DNA of 64,000 nt from Rickettsia endosymbiont of Bradysia coprophila (GCA_019468145.1 JAHXDM010000002.1:62001-126000), one strand, 5' to 3'; positions 19,301-29,800 are shown, counted from the stretch's first letter. Made by a program: numbers and translations. The notes: generated by a model from the letters alone, not told the origin.

Positions 19301-20623
19301 GATTTTATTCAAGCTAAAGAATATCTGCAAGATATGGTTGGTATGGTTAATAACTATCAAAATAAAGCAACCTGGCTAAAAGATTTGGCAGCAGACGCAT
19401 TCTACCAAAAAGTTAAATCACAGGAGCAAAAGGAACAAGATGTTGAAAAAGCGAAAATCAAATACGCGCAAGATTTATATAATAAATCCAATTCTCTCAA
19501 ATATTCCACGCCAGATAATGTAGCAAAAAAATATTTATCAGAACATCGTGGAATTGAAATAATACTAACAAAATATCAGCTAAGCCAAGACCTACGAACC
19601 AGCATGATATGGGATAATACAACTAAACAACATTACCCGGTTCTAATTAGCTTTGCCAGGGACAAAGAAGGCAAAATCACCGGCGGGCAAGCAATATATT
19701 TAAACAAAGATACAGGTGCTAAAGCTAATATTGACGTTAACAAACGTTCCTTTGGTAAAATTAGCAGATCTTTTGTAGAAATTCAACGAGATAATGACCA
19801 AAAAAGCAATATCACCATTATAGCAGAAGGGGTAGAAACCGCCCTTAGCCTCCAAGAAGCAGGACTAAAAGGCAATATCTTCTGTAGCCTTGGAGTTAGT
19901 AACATCAAGAATTATCACCCCAAAGCCAATGAACGTATCATAATCGCTGCCGATAATGATGGTCAAAATGCCCCAGCAATAAAAGCTGTAGCAAATGCTA
20001 AGGAAATATTAGAACAAAAAGGCGCTATAGTTTCAATCACCATGCCTAAAGAGCCTGGTGACTTTAATGATCTTCTTAAAACTCAAGGCAAAGAAGCAGT
20101 AAGAGACCTGCTGGTACCAGAGATTGAGAAATCAGCACTTGGGCATAAAAATAACCAGATCAAATCTATTGAGCTAGAATTATCCAAGGTAGCAACTGCT
20201 AATAATGCTCAGACTCTACAAACCTTCCAAAATGCAATAAAATCATTGGAAAGATTTGGCTCAGCGCAAAATATCACCGCTGCTCTGCAAATATATAAAC
20301 AACAAGGACTAGAAATTTTCATCGACTACAGCTACAAAACCTGCGCTACAGCAATTGAACACAAAATAGCTACAGATTTACAAACCATGCACAATAAATT
20401 TAATCCTAATTATCACTTAGTGGGCGTGAGATTTTGTGATATAGTCATACATGACTTTAAAGACAAAAGCCATACAATACTAGAAGATTACCTGATAGCC
20501 ATAAGTAAAGATAAGCAAGTAATGCGATATATTAATCAGGAATCAACAATAGGCAAGGAAATCAAACTTGAGATGCAGAATGTAGCAGAGATGCAGAGAA
20601 ATCATAGGATAGTAGTAAAATAA
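16343..20623 (+). CDS. traA: TraA-type conjugative relaxase-helicase-primase
   Basis: A 1426-residue Ti-type TraA. Residues 1 to about 230 are a MobA/MobL relaxase domain with the HUH metal site (DIHKPHKGEKNWHAHLLLTTR) and a candidate N-terminal tyrosine (GAYNARTI). About 335-720 is an AAA_30/RecD-like helicase: Walker A RGRAGTGKSH, Walker B VVDEAGMVG, and the late motif ASTVYKAQGSS. After a variable linker (about 770-890), the C-terminal third has a primase-like part (WHDFSNDSGGDLFTLVQ) and a Toprim domain (IIAEGVETALSLQ, AADNDGQN). It would nick oriT and unwind the transferred strand. The frame is intact, unlike most of the element. The linker contains an RPE-like insertion (18725-18826). 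Confidence 0.95.
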   Translation: MAIQFARIEIVSRSKGGNACCKGAYNARTIIQDELTNIKYDFSKRGDNVYHTILLPNHVSKKFKDPKILMNEVEKSEKRKNSQLLKDIVIALPDDKELTLEDRIAITHEIIEEMAWVKNGLGVQVDIHKPHKGEKNWHAHLLLTTRKFSEDGKNLGAKAVDLNPQFKNTKGGKGFIIPEAEMIHEKAKGIIDRYFEKLGLDNRVDAIGAIAQQHIGPVRMRSLINKTVEENELVKDANLKIIKEANSLLDHITKYQAIFSKKDVQHALQKVEDETIQTEVIEQVMNSPRLVKLYHQDGKATNYYTTACVRAEELRACRVADKVNQHTNYDNILTFKKDIENLTNVSELQREALKTILITDKGVRILRGRAGTGKSHVLGIAYRLATSRRQNVIGLAPTHKAASGLKDQGYQDCHTVKGFLFKLYNNRINLPRNSLLVVDEAGMVGTSDYLELFKVARKYNCGVILAGDERQLTSIERSGMFEVFAGKFGSYVLSDIRRQSQAWGRQMAMCFAEEDIVGGVQLLAKNQGLKFNGILQQSIDRLVNDWSNSQFSVEERLIITVGNKEVAALTLQIRKLLKEQKVLTGMEYRRTSFDQQLGKEISEDYMKGDRIIFKTSNKELQTKNGEFATLIEVNQNKFIAKTDKGQIITFNPQDINFKQAYASTVYKAQGSSIKNVYVLHNLAGNSRSSYVEMTRHVEQVGLYANMDATKGAVGLISQLSRINDKSASIGFLTSKDLIPEKNNKQPGFLEKASSWLKSVTINIGDRLHLNLQYYQIKDNIEPTAKVEEVAMQTVNVIASEPKASMAIQENNLQDGLLYQPNVLPRHDVGTVVDLTTKLRANDNYNLANDNYKINDNSQHQLEISKKITVGQQEVTKVKNDLKANSSHSNTPPPTYNSSTNKKYLSELNRKQEMADLKRQLSMRAERVAYSLLGLPNKYLSNNHTLRWGEDGKIVMKITGSKAGIWHDFSNDSGGDLFTLVQREKDCDFIQAKEYLQDMVGMVNNYQNKATWLKDLAADAFYQKVKSQEQKEQDVEKAKIKYAQDLYNKSNSLKYSTPDNVAKKYLSEHRGIEIILTKYQLSQDLRTSMIWDNTTKQHYPVLISFARDKEGKITGGQAIYLNKDTGAKANIDVNKRSFGKISRSFVEIQRDNDQKSNITIIAEGVETALSLQEAGLKGNIFCSLGVSNIKNYHPKANERIIIAADNDGQNAPAIKAVANAKEILEQKGAIVSITMPKEPGDFNDLLKTQGKEAVRDLLVPEIEKSALGHKNNQIKSIELELSKVATANNAQTLQTFQNAIKSLERFGSAQNITAALQIYKQQGLEIFIDYSYKTCATAIEHKIATDLQTMHNKFNPNYHLVGVRFCDIVIHDFKDKSHTILEDYLIAISKDKQVMRYINQESTIGKEIKLEMQNVAEMQRNHRIVVK
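18725..18826 (+). repeat. RPE-like palindromic element inside traA
   Basis: AACGTCATTGCGAG at the left and CCATGACGTT at the right are inverted partners, with GGCAATCCAGG inside. This is the same pattern as the intergenic elements at 42127-42250 and 48890-48998. It is translated in frame (VIASEPKASMAIQENN...) within the linker between the helicase and primase parts, which tolerates insertion. Confidence 0.75.
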
Positions 20624-20810
20624 GTTTAAAATTGTTCCAAGTATCTATGTGTAACTTTTTAATCTATTACCAAATAAAATAGTTAATAGTAAATGTTAAT
20701 TATCTTTAATATTAGCTAATTTGTGATACAATTAGTTAATTTTTTTAAGTAGATAGGTTGACTAGTCCTCTAGTTAAAATAAAATTTGTTAAGTAATTCA
20801 AGAGGTAAAA

Positions 20811-23810
20811 ATGTCGACGATTAATTTCAATAAATATATCAAAAATAATCAGGTTTTAGATCTTTCCGGTAAATGGGGAATATTTTGTAATTCAGAATAC
20901 GAAGAGCGCGTAAAAGATCTAGGTGAATTTATAAAAAATAATCCTAATATTACAACACTTAACTTAAGTAAGTCTTATATTAAAGTAGACTCACTTCACT
21001 CATTAGTAGATTCCATAAACAATAGTAATATTACTACTCTTGATATAAGCTCTAACAACGTAGGTCTTGAGGGAGTGGAGGCTATAGCCAAAATGAAACT
21101 CCATAACCTTGATATAAGCTTTAACAACGTAGGTCTTGAGGGAGTGGAAGCTATATCCAAAATGAAGCTCACTAGCCTTAATATATCGAGTAATAACCTA
21201 GGTCCTAAAGGGGCAGAGGCTATATCCAAAATACCTAACCTCACTATCCTTAATATATCGCGTAACGACATAGGTCTTGAGGGAGTGGAAGCTATAGCCA
21301 AAACGAACCTCAATAGCCTTAATATATCGGATAACAACATAGGTCCTAAAGGGGCGGAGGCTATAGCCAAAATGAAACTCAATAGCCTTAATATATCGTG
21401 TAACAACCTAGGTCCTAAAGGGGCGGAGGCTCTATCCAAAACGAACCTCACTAGCCTTAATATATCGTATAACAACCTAGGTCCTGAATGGGCAAAATAT
21501 ATACCCGAAATGCCTAACCTCAATAGTCTTGATATATCGGGTAACAACATAGGTCCGGATGGGGCAAAATATATACCCGAAATGCCTAACCTCAATAGCC
21601 TTAATATATCGTATAACAACCTAGGTCCTGAATGGGCAAAATATATACCCAAAATTCCTAACCTCACTAGCCTTAATATATTGGATAACAAGCTAGGTCC
21701 TGATGGGGCAAAATATATACCCCAACTGCCTAACCTCAATAGCCTTAATATATCGGGTAACAACCTAGGTCCTGAAGGGGCAAAATATATACCCCAAACG
21801 CCTAACCTCACTAGCCTTGATATATCGGATAACAACATAGGTCCTGAAGGAGCAAAATATATACCCGAAATGCCTAACCTCAATAGCCTTAATATATCGG
21901 GTAACAACCTAGGTCCTGAATGGGCAAAATATATATCCCAACTGCCTAACCTCACTAGCCTTAATATATCGGGTAACAACATAAGTCCGGATGGGGTAAA
22001 ATATCTATCTGAACTGCCTAACCTCAATAGCCTTGATATATCTGGTAACCAGCTAGGTCCTAAAGAGGCGGAGGAGTTAGGTAAATTAACAAATTGTTCT
22101 TTTGAAGGATTTGGGCCAGAAAAAGTATTTTGCTCTTTGGCGCAACAAAAGAATAGGAATCCTAATATTACTCCTGAAGAAATTCAAAATGATGTATTTG
22201 CGCTAGTAAGAGGCCGCAATGATGAGTGGGTAGAATATATACTAAATAATGACTATCCAGTTCTTATTAGCTCACCCGATCCGCACAGAATTCCAATAGG
22301 GCATTTCTATCCTGACTCACCAAGAATGCAACAATTGTTGTTTCATAAGGGGCTAATTCCAATGCCAGCCCCTGGTTCAGATCAAAGAGGAAGTATCGGA
22401 AATGTCATCCAGCATCGAGAAGGAGTGCATTTAACGGAAGTAGTGGATCCCATTAATTTTACTGTGGCAGAATTAATAGAGTTTTACGGCCAAGATGAAA
22501 AACAAGTATCAGCAGCAGTAAAATCATTCCAAAACAAACTAGCTGGATTTAACCCTAATTCACTTAAAGTAAGTTTGCTAAGTTTAACTGAAAGTGGGAA
22601 AAAAATTACTATGAGAACCGCGCAAGATCAGAATCCGCTTCCACTTGATGATAAATCATTTGTAAAAAAAACTATTAATACCGCAAGTGAAAGGTTACAA
22701 ACCCAATACTTAAATGACAATAATGATTATGCGACAACAGCATATCAATATGAGTATGAGAATGTTAAGATGGGTAAGAAGGATAAGACGATTACTATCC
22801 CTATAATGATAGGTCTTGTCACAAGATTGATCGATACTATCGAAATTCCACTTCAGGATAAACAAGCACTGCTTGTAACATTATGTGAGAAGAATCCTGA
22901 ATTATTAGTTAATAAACTGTCTATGATCCAGGAAAAATTAGGGCAAGAAGTAACACTAGAGAAATTAGGTAATAGGCAGGAAGTGTATAAATTGTTGGCA
23001 AATACTGACTCTAAAACAATAGAAGATATGTTTAGTAATATTAGTGGTTTAAACCTAGAGGATACTTGGCGAGAACAGAGATATTTTGATTTAGCTGAAA
23101 CTATTGTTATGGCTGCTAACACTCATGCGAAAAATCTAAGTACCTGTCCTCCAGGAGTAATAACTGCATTAGTTACTAGGGCAAAAGCCATAGATGGAGA
23201 ATTAGATAATCACTATGCAAATTCCCTGGCAGGACAAGCTAAAGAAGTAATAAACCAGAAAGAAATTACAAAAAACAGTATGACACTTACAGAATTTGAT
23301 AATAAATTAGTAGAAGAATTATATTTTTCTGTTAATAATCAAAATAATCCTGATTTACTTGAAACTTTGTTTGAAGGGAGTTGGATAGCAAAGATTGACA
23401 ATCCACCAGAAATTACCCTCGAAGAGCAGAAGATAATAGCCTCTCTTAATCAAAGCTTTAATAAACTACAACCAGAATATTTACCAAAGACTAGAGTTAT
23501 TCCATATTTGGAAGAATATAGAATTATAGTTGCCGCAGTAGGAACCAGCAGTTCAATGGCATTGCTGGCAGCAAAATATGCGGCAGAACAACAACCATCT
23601 AATGCAGTAAAAGATGCCCAACACCCATCAAATAAATTAGTAAATACTATTTCTGCAGCAGATGCACAAGAGGCTAAATCTTTATTAGCTAATGTTTTGG
23701 CTCCTCCTTCCACTAGTGGCGTTGCGAGTAACAGTAGATTAGAAAATACCGAAGCTGTAGGACAGCAACATCGGAGAAACAGTGCTCCATCCTCAAGTCG
23801 AAATATATAA
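20811..23810 (+). CDS. Leucine-rich-repeat protein with large unidentified C-terminal domain
   Basis: A 999-residue protein with a good RBS (AGAGG, 6 bases before ATG) and no signal peptide. Residues about 45-425 are 15 or more tandem leucine-rich repeats of 23-24 residues, pattern LNSLNISGNNLGPEGAKYI, close to the ribonuclease-inhibitor class. Residues about 430-930 are mainly helical with no family I recognise; motifs visible are FALVRGRNDEWVEYIL, STCPPGVITALV and LVEELYF. The tail (about 930-999) is low in complexity and rich in A, S, N and Q. LRR proteins with extra C-terminal domains are frequent among Rickettsiales secreted effectors, so a host-directed role is plausible but unproven. 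It lies alone between traA and an IS. Confidence 0.8.
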   Translation: MSTINFNKYIKNNQVLDLSGKWGIFCNSEYEERVKDLGEFIKNNPNITTLNLSKSYIKVDSLHSLVDSINNSNITTLDISSNNVGLEGVEAIAKMKLHNLDISFNNVGLEGVEAISKMKLTSLNISSNNLGPKGAEAISKIPNLTILNISRNDIGLEGVEAIAKTNLNSLNISDNNIGPKGAEAIAKMKLNSLNISCNNLGPKGAEALSKTNLTSLNISYNNLGPEWAKYIPEMPNLNSLDISGNNIGPDGAKYIPEMPNLNSLNISYNNLGPEWAKYIPKIPNLTSLNILDNKLGPDGAKYIPQLPNLNSLNISGNNLGPEGAKYIPQTPNLTSLDISDNNIGPEGAKYIPEMPNLNSLNISGNNLGPEWAKYISQLPNLTSLNISGNNISPDGVKYLSELPNLNSLDISGNQLGPKEAEELGKLTNCSFEGFGPEKVFCSLAQQKNRNPNITPEEIQNDVFALVRGRNDEWVEYILNNDYPVLISSPDPHRIPIGHFYPDSPRMQQLLFHKGLIPMPAPGSDQRGSIGNVIQHREGVHLTEVVDPINFTVAELIEFYGQDEKQVSAAVKSFQNKLAGFNPNSLKVSLLSLTESGKKITMRTAQDQNPLPLDDKSFVKKTINTASERLQTQYLNDNNDYATTAYQYEYENVKMGKKDKTITIPIMIGLVTRLIDTIEIPLQDKQALLVTLCEKNPELLVNKLSMIQEKLGQEVTLEKLGNRQEVYKLLANTDSKTIEDMFSNISGLNLEDTWREQRYFDLAETIVMAANTHAKNLSTCPPGVITALVTRAKAIDGELDNHYANSLAGQAKEVINQKEITKNSMTLTEFDNKLVEELYFSVNNQNNPDLLETLFEGSWIAKIDNPPEITLEEQKIIASLNQSFNKLQPEYLPKTRVIPYLEEYRIIVAAVGTSSSMALLAAKYAAEQQPSNAVKDAQHPSNKLVNTISAADAQEAKSLLANVLAPPSTSGVASNSRLENTEAVGQQHRRNSAPSSSRNI
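20955..22085 (+). repeat. Tandem DNA repeats encoding the LRR array
   Basis: Units of 69-72 bp with a highly conserved core (CTTAATATATCG, TAACAACCTAGGTCCT). The right-hand units, with GCAAAATATATACCC, are more alike than those on the left with GGAGGCTATAGCC. This suggests recent unit duplication or slippage and a repeat number that can change between strains. Confidence 0.9.
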
Positions 23811-23998
23811 TGGAATTTTGGGTAATGTCAAACTTTAGGTGACCAAGTAATTTTCTACCAATACAAGATTGTAGGTGCCAATAGTATTTAATTCTGATTG
23901 CGTTAATAGAAAAGAGTTTTCTTCTTGTTATAAGACAAGTAAAGAGTTATATAGCAAGGATATAACAAAATAAGACAGTGGATAGACATGTTATGACG

Positions 23999-25202
23999 TG
24001 TATTAGTTGACATTTGATCTTACATTTAATAAAAATAATGTATAAAAAATACAGATAAAAAAATGGAAGGTCACAATGAACTTAAATCAAAAAATAATAA
24101 AGCCCAAACTAGGGTTATTAGGGCTAGCAAAGAGTTTAGGCAATGTATCAGCAGCATGTAAGGCTATGGGATATAGTAGAGATAGTTACTATAGATTTCA
24201 AGAATTATATGAAACTGGAGGAGAAGAAGCCCTATACGAAATAAGTCGGAAGAAGCCCATAATAGCTAATAGAGTAGATCCACGTGTGGAGAAAGCAGTT
24301 GTGGATATGGCTGTAGAATATCCAGCATATGGGCAACTGAGAGTATCAAATGAGCTTAAGAAGCCAGGTATTCTTGTATCACCTGGTGGGGTAAGATCAA
24401 TTTGGTTGCGTAATGATTTAAACAATATCAATAAAAGGCTTAAAGCATTAGAAGCTAAGATGGCTCAAGATGGTATTGTTCTTACCGAAGCCCAGTTACA
24501 AGTATTAGAGAAGCGTCGTAATGAGAAAGAAGCCCATGGTGAGATAGAAACGCAGCATCCAGGTTATTTAGGGTGCCAGGATACATATTATGTTGGCAAC
24601 TTTAAAGGTATAGGTAAGGTTTATTCTCAGGTCTTTATCGACAGCTATACCAGAGTAGCAGATGCTAAACTATATACTGAGAAAACAGCGCTGACGAGTG
24701 CTGATATGCTCAATGATCGGATATTACCATGGGGTATGAGGAGCAAGGGATACCTATCTTACGTATCCTTACTGATCGGGGGAGCGAATATAAAGGCAAT
24801 ATAGAGCATCATGCTTTTGAGTTATTCTTAAGCATCGAAGGTATAGAACATACTGTTACTCGCGCTTACTCGCCTCAAACCAATGGTATGTGTGAGCGTT
24901 TTAACAAAACTATGAAACAGGAATTCTTTGATACAGCTATGCGAAAAAAGATTTATACATCCCTTGAAGATTTACAGCTAGATCTTGATATTTGGTTAGA
25001 GTATTACAATCATGAAAGGCCACATTCAGGAAAATATTGTTATGGTAAAACCCCTATGCAAACTTTTCAAGATAGTAAAAAATTAGCTGTTGAAAAGAAT
25101 AATGAAATCTTGTACCTTGAATATATATCTGACAGTCAAAATTTAACTGACAATCAGGTGCAAAATTTATAGTGTCTGTAAGATCAAACCTTGACTTCTA
25201 CA
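23999..25202 (+). mobile_element. IS481-like insertion sequence, copy 4 (1204 bp, no target duplication)
   Basis: Same ends as copy 1 (start TGTATTAG at 23999, end TTCTACA at 25202). The flanks TATGACG and AATCAAC do not match, so this copy marks a deletion or recombination junction. The right flank starts in the middle of a TraG/VirD4-type gene. Between the LRR gene and the IS (23811-23998) nothing is recognisable. Confidence 0.92.
24076..25172 (+). pseudogene. IS481-like transposase with frameshift (copy 4)
   Basis: Same gene as copy 1 but with an additional GG at about 24733 (CCATGGGGTATGAGG), just before the second catalytic Asp. The first 242 codons and the last 147 are therefore in different frames. 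A few substitutions (for example KKPGIL for KKTGVL) make it the most diverged copy in the window. Confidence 0.93.
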
Positions 25203-25412
25203 AATCAACAAATTATCTTATTAAACGGCGAAAACCCCATCCGCTGCGAGAAAGCTTTGTACTATGATGACCCTTTCTTCATGAGCAAGATAATTGCCCT
25301 TTCCCCAACACTGCAGCAATATTCTGGTAAAACGAAACTCCCTACTAAAGATCAGCTCACTATTGCCTTAAGTAAAGGGGGATTGGCGGTTGAACTAATG
25401 GAAACGGATTAA
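25203..25412 (+). pseudogene. C-terminal remnant of a TraG/VirD4-type coupling protein
   Basis: About 69 codons: NQQIILLNGENPIRCEKALYYDDPFF and onwards. The pattern of IILLNGENPIR followed by KALYYDDPFF matches the end of TraG/VirD4-type coupling proteins, which bring relaxase-DNA to the secretion channel. Everything upstream was removed at the right end of IS481-like copy 4. A TTG inside the IS can open the frame but is not a true start. It is a strong marker that a RAGE transfer operon once lay here. Confidence 0.7.
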
Positions 25413-25544
25413 ATGCAACGTAGAAAAAATTGTTATTTCATAATGAGGATATTAAATAACAAACGTTAATCTTTACGATTGAATGTATAAGCTATATTAT
25501 GTTACTTGTAGAATAAGTCCCGTAACTAAAGTGGAGTAGGAACA

Positions 25545-26618
25545 GTGTCCAAAGAACAAGGTGTTGATAGTAATGTTGAGTCACAAGCTACCAGTAGTTA
25601 TAAAAATAGTGAGATTGAGAAAAATGCTCAAGAATATGGTTATAAGGCAGCTAATTTAATAAATTTAGCTAATCTTGTTAAAAGATTTAAGGAAACTTTC
25701 GAGTATAAAAGATTAGTTGAATTTTATGGGGAAGTAGAGATAGAGGTACCTGTTTTCCAGCCTATAGGTTCAAGTGTAATCATAAGCCATTTAGATCAGC
25801 ATGCGCGAAAGTGGCGTGATTTATGGGATAAGTTTACAATAACTTTTGAAGGACAAAAAAATCGTAATACTTTAGGTGAGGCAAGTATCAAATGTTTAGA
25901 GGATCTGCAAACAGTTATTCTAGATTGTTTTAACAAAAATCTAGTATCAGAAGAATTATATGGCCAGTTTTTACAAGATAATGCTATCACAGCTGATGAT
26001 TTACTGATGGTACGCAGCACTGGGATTCATGAAGATAAAGCGGATATGGCTAATCCTGGGGGCAATGAGAGTTTGCCATGCAAGGCCACACGAGAAGAAA
26101 TATCGAAGGCTCTTGGCAAGGTGGCGGCTTCTTATGTTTGTGTTAAGTCTTTGTCCCAACGTTTAATAAATAGTCAGGATCCGAAATCAATTACTGAAGT
26201 TCCCGTTATGCCTGGTTTGATTCAAAAGATGGTGTATGAGAAGGACGATCAGATGGTTTCTTCGGGGATATCTTATACTAATGATGGTTCTACGACTACC
26301 AACGTTACTTATGGTCATGGAGAGGGGATAGCAAATAGTACAATACGTGGTGATAAGATTTTTTTTAGTAAGGTAGGTATCGAGTATTATGCAAGTAACC
26401 CCAAACCAGAACGTTTAAAAACCATAATAGATGTTGTCGGAAAGGAAGCGGAAGTTAGATTAGTACCAGTAAAGAATGATAGGGATGGCAAATTTAATCG
26501 TGCACTTGATCAACGTTCTTCAAATTACCTTAATGCATTTACTCAATATACTGAGAAGCAATATGGTAAGGAGGTGGATATAGAATTTGGCTGTAGTGAT
26601 TTTGGTAAGGAAAATTAG
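25545..26618 (+). CDS. PEP-synthase-like ATP-grasp (PPDK_N) protein, N-terminal part of a split gene
   Basis: 357 codons from a GTG at 25545 (GGAGTAGG upstream). It resembles the nucleotide-binding domain of PEP synthase/pyruvate phosphate dikinase: YKAANLINL (about 35), VRSTGIHED (about 160), IQKMVYEKDDQMVSSGISYTND (about 225-245) and YGHGEGIANS (about 255). The expected domain end, normally a KLYILQ-type strand, is found in another frame just past the stop codons TAG TAA at 26616-26621 (KLVIFYSQSF). This implies small indels that split one gene from 26622 onwards. It may be a truncated protein or a pseudogene half. It is not likely a metabolic enzyme, given its unusual C-terminal continuation. 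Confidence 0.7.
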   Translation: MSKEQGVDSNVESQATSSYKNSEIEKNAQEYGYKAANLINLANLVKRFKETFEYKRLVEFYGEVEIEVPVFQPIGSSVIISHLDQHARKWRDLWDKFTITFEGQKNRNTLGEASIKCLEDLQTVILDCFNKNLVSEELYGQFLQDNAITADDLLMVRSTGIHEDKADMANPGGNESLPCKATREEISKALGKVAASYVCVKSLSQRLINSQDPKSITEVPVMPGLIQKMVYEKDDQMVSSGISYTNDGSTTTNVTYGHGEGIANSTIRGDKIFFSKVGIEYYASNPKPERLKTIIDVVGKEAEVRLVPVKNDRDGKFNRALDQRSSNYLNAFTQYTEKQYGKEVDIEFGCSDFGKEN

Positions 26619-26801
26619 TAATATTCTACTCTCAATCTTTTTCAAGTAAGAATAATCCCTAAAGGTAAGAATAGAGGTGAACCTTCAGCTATATCTCCTA
26701 CCTTTCTAGCTGAGAATCAACATAAGCTCAACATTATAAATGGCCAAAAAGTACTAACACCTTATGCAGATAGAGCAGCAGTAATTACTAATAGCAATCA
26801 G

Positions 26802-29800
26802 GTGATAATTGATAGTAATGGTGAGAATGCATTAAAGCAGTATAATGCATTAGGTAAGGATTCTGGGATTAAAGTTGTAGTTGTGCAAGATGAAAAAGAT
26901 GGTGAATTTTCGCATGCTGTAGGATTTTTTAACTCTCAATCTGTAGTAGTAATACAGGTAAAAGATATTAACATAGTAAAAGAATTATTGGATAAAAATC
27001 CCGGCCACCCTCTAATCATAGATCCACAACGTAGTAAAATTTATCAACTACCTCATGAATTATTGCCCTCAAATTTTGCAAATATAGAAGGAGCTTTATA
27101 TGAAGCTGAACCCCCTATCTTAGAAACTGGAATTTTTGCTTCACCTGATAAGGATTCGATAATTTCCAGCAGCCATCCTTTACCTCAGCCTCAAGAAAAA
27201 TTAGACAAGCCAGTAGCAATTGATCCATTACAAGAAGCCCTTGGTGTATTAATAGCTAGGGCACAATCAGGTGATTCCTATAGCTTAAATCAGGTACTAG
27301 CTATTGCTCATGCGGTGATCTCATATGGAATAATTGAGAGTCAAAATCAACTTGAGAGAGAGAAAGTTGATCCGCAAATATTACGTAAGAATATAGAGAG
27401 ATTATCCACCCCTCAGATGGGCCAGGACAATAAAGAATGTAGAGCAGCACTTAGCCGCAATTTAAGGGCAGTGCGAGATAGCTACAATGATGGTGTCATC
27501 TCTCAAGAGTTGTTTATTCAAACTATGATAGTGGGAGTAAACTTACATGACTTATTAAATAAGATGAGTCTACTCACAGCAGAAGGACTAACTAAAGAAC
27601 GGTATAAAGAGAAAAGCAATAAAAATTATCTTGAATATTTTACTATCTTAGAGAAATTTAAAGGTTTAATAATTAAACCTGGTGAATCTCTAATGACTAG
27701 CATCCACACTGACATATATAGGGGGCAGGCAGAGAAATTAATTAAAGAATCGTTAGCTAATGATCGAAAATATAAGATACCGCATGATCTATCGATCAGA
27801 AAAACAAGTCTAACAATTTCGGATGAGGAACGCCGAGATGTGTTAATAAAAAGTTTAAGTGTTAAACAGTATTTAATTAGCAAAGAACCACAAGATACGT
27901 GGGGACAGTTCTGCGCCCATATATGCGCTAGGGGGACAGCAGAACATATAATGAAGTTAAATAATATACTTGATCAACTAGATTCCTATCAGATTCAGGA
28001 ACAATGGTTAAGCTCTATCTTTACTCAAGAAAATATTCCAGAACAACCTTTAGAAACCTTAAAGAAGTTAGAGCGAGCTTTTCAAGACATTGCTAATAGC
28101 GGTTTTTTAAAGAAAATTGACAAAGCAACTAACTTAATAGGCAAGATGGAGGGACAAATATCCAAATGGGCTGATCCAAAGAAGTTTGATAGTTTATATC
28201 AGAATCTCCAGGAAAATCTTCAAGAGATTAATCAAAATCTTGAATGGAAGGAGAACAGGAGTAATTTAGAAAAAATCTTGATGGAACAGCAAGAGCATAA
28301 ATTGTTTAATATAATAGATAAAAGCATTAAAACACTACAGCTCTCTAGCTTATATACTGAAGATCATAAAGATCAAAAAGGTTACAATCTAAAAGTGTCT
28401 AGATTTAAAGATATGCTTTCCCCTTTTTTTGACTTAATGAAAATCGTGGTAAACATAGCTGCTCCTCAAATAGCAAAAGATGTAAAAGGTGTTATAATAC
28501 AATATAGGTTAGATAGGATTGAACAATTTTTGAAGCAACGCAATATAGCTAATGCAACTAAAATAGAATTATCTCCTTCTGCTAATTTTGATGTAAATAG
28601 AGCAACTATAAATATTACAGGAAATATACTAGAGCCTAATACCTTAGCAGATGTTCATAGCTTAATACATCAAACTGGTGAAATAGGATGTAATTATATC
28701 CGTAAAGAAATAGGTATTAACGACAAGATTATTTCTCAATGTCCTCTTTTAGTACAATCCTTATATGATAAGCTGATTAATAATATATCCCTACCAGGAG
28801 GTACAAAACCTAATCCATCTACTAGAGTAGACATAGAGTATCCTAATATAATTATCACTATAAACATACCTTTAAAAGGTCATTCTGTTAGTACTAAGAT
28901 TCACTATAATCGCACTAACAATGAAATCATATCAAGTTTTTCCATGTTTGGTCAAAATGAAGGTAATAGGTGGGATAATATTGTATTAGACGTTAAACTC
29001 GATTCGATTGTCGCGGGTCTTAAGTTTGTGCAAGAACCTTGTTCTGATATACAAAAAGGAACAGTTATATCTGCAATAAAAATTGATAATGAACTACAAG
29101 TGGATGCTCTAATTACAATAATACAAAAATCAGTAGATACTAGTAATCTAAGCCACGATGCTTTATCAGTTAAATCAAAATTAGTAGAGGAGCGAATAAA
29201 ACTACTAAAGCCATATTATAAGAATCATCCAGATGAAGAATTTAAGAAATGCGCTAGTCTTATGAAGATTATGTTGTTGGAACCAAAAAAATTTTTTGGA
29301 CTTGGTGCTCTTTTGTCTGGAAATGATTTGATTACTCTTAGTAAGAATTCTGTAGAAATTCTAGGTAAGTTAAGTGAATATTGTGATAAAAAGGAAATAT
29401 TTGAAATATGTTTATATCATGAATTATACAATTTGTCTAAAACACAGCCCTACATAGAAATATATGACACTTGTTTAAAACAAATTACTAATAAAAATGG
29501 AGAGTTAAATATTTCATTAGTAGAATTATTAAAAGATACCGATGAAAAAAAGCAGGTTGATATCCTTTTTACTCTTTTAAAGTTAAGAGATAATACAACA
29601 CCTATATTTAAGTCTATATTTAAGGAATTATTAAATGAAAAGGCAGAATTACTCAATATTCTTAAACCGCAAGCACAGAACATTTTAAAATACTATCTTG
29701 TAAAATTAAGCCATACTAAAAACCTTAAGTCCAAATTTACAGACAAGATATCATTGCAGGATTATAATTATAACCTTAAGGAAATATTGAATGGTGTAGC

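Noticed and set aside
20996-22027. A 343-codon open frame antisense to the LRR array
   Set aside because: It is a by-product of the periodic repeats (same codon pattern reversed); no RBS, and the sense strand encodes a clear LRR protein.
20955-22085. Regularly spaced DNA repeats as a possible CRISPR array
   Set aside because: The units are coding 69-72-bp LRR repeats without unique spacers, and no cas genes are near.
25191-25412. A TTG-initiated small gene of 73 codons
   Set aside because: Its first codons are IS481 terminal sequence; only the part after 25202 is meaningful, as a TraG/VirD4 remnant.
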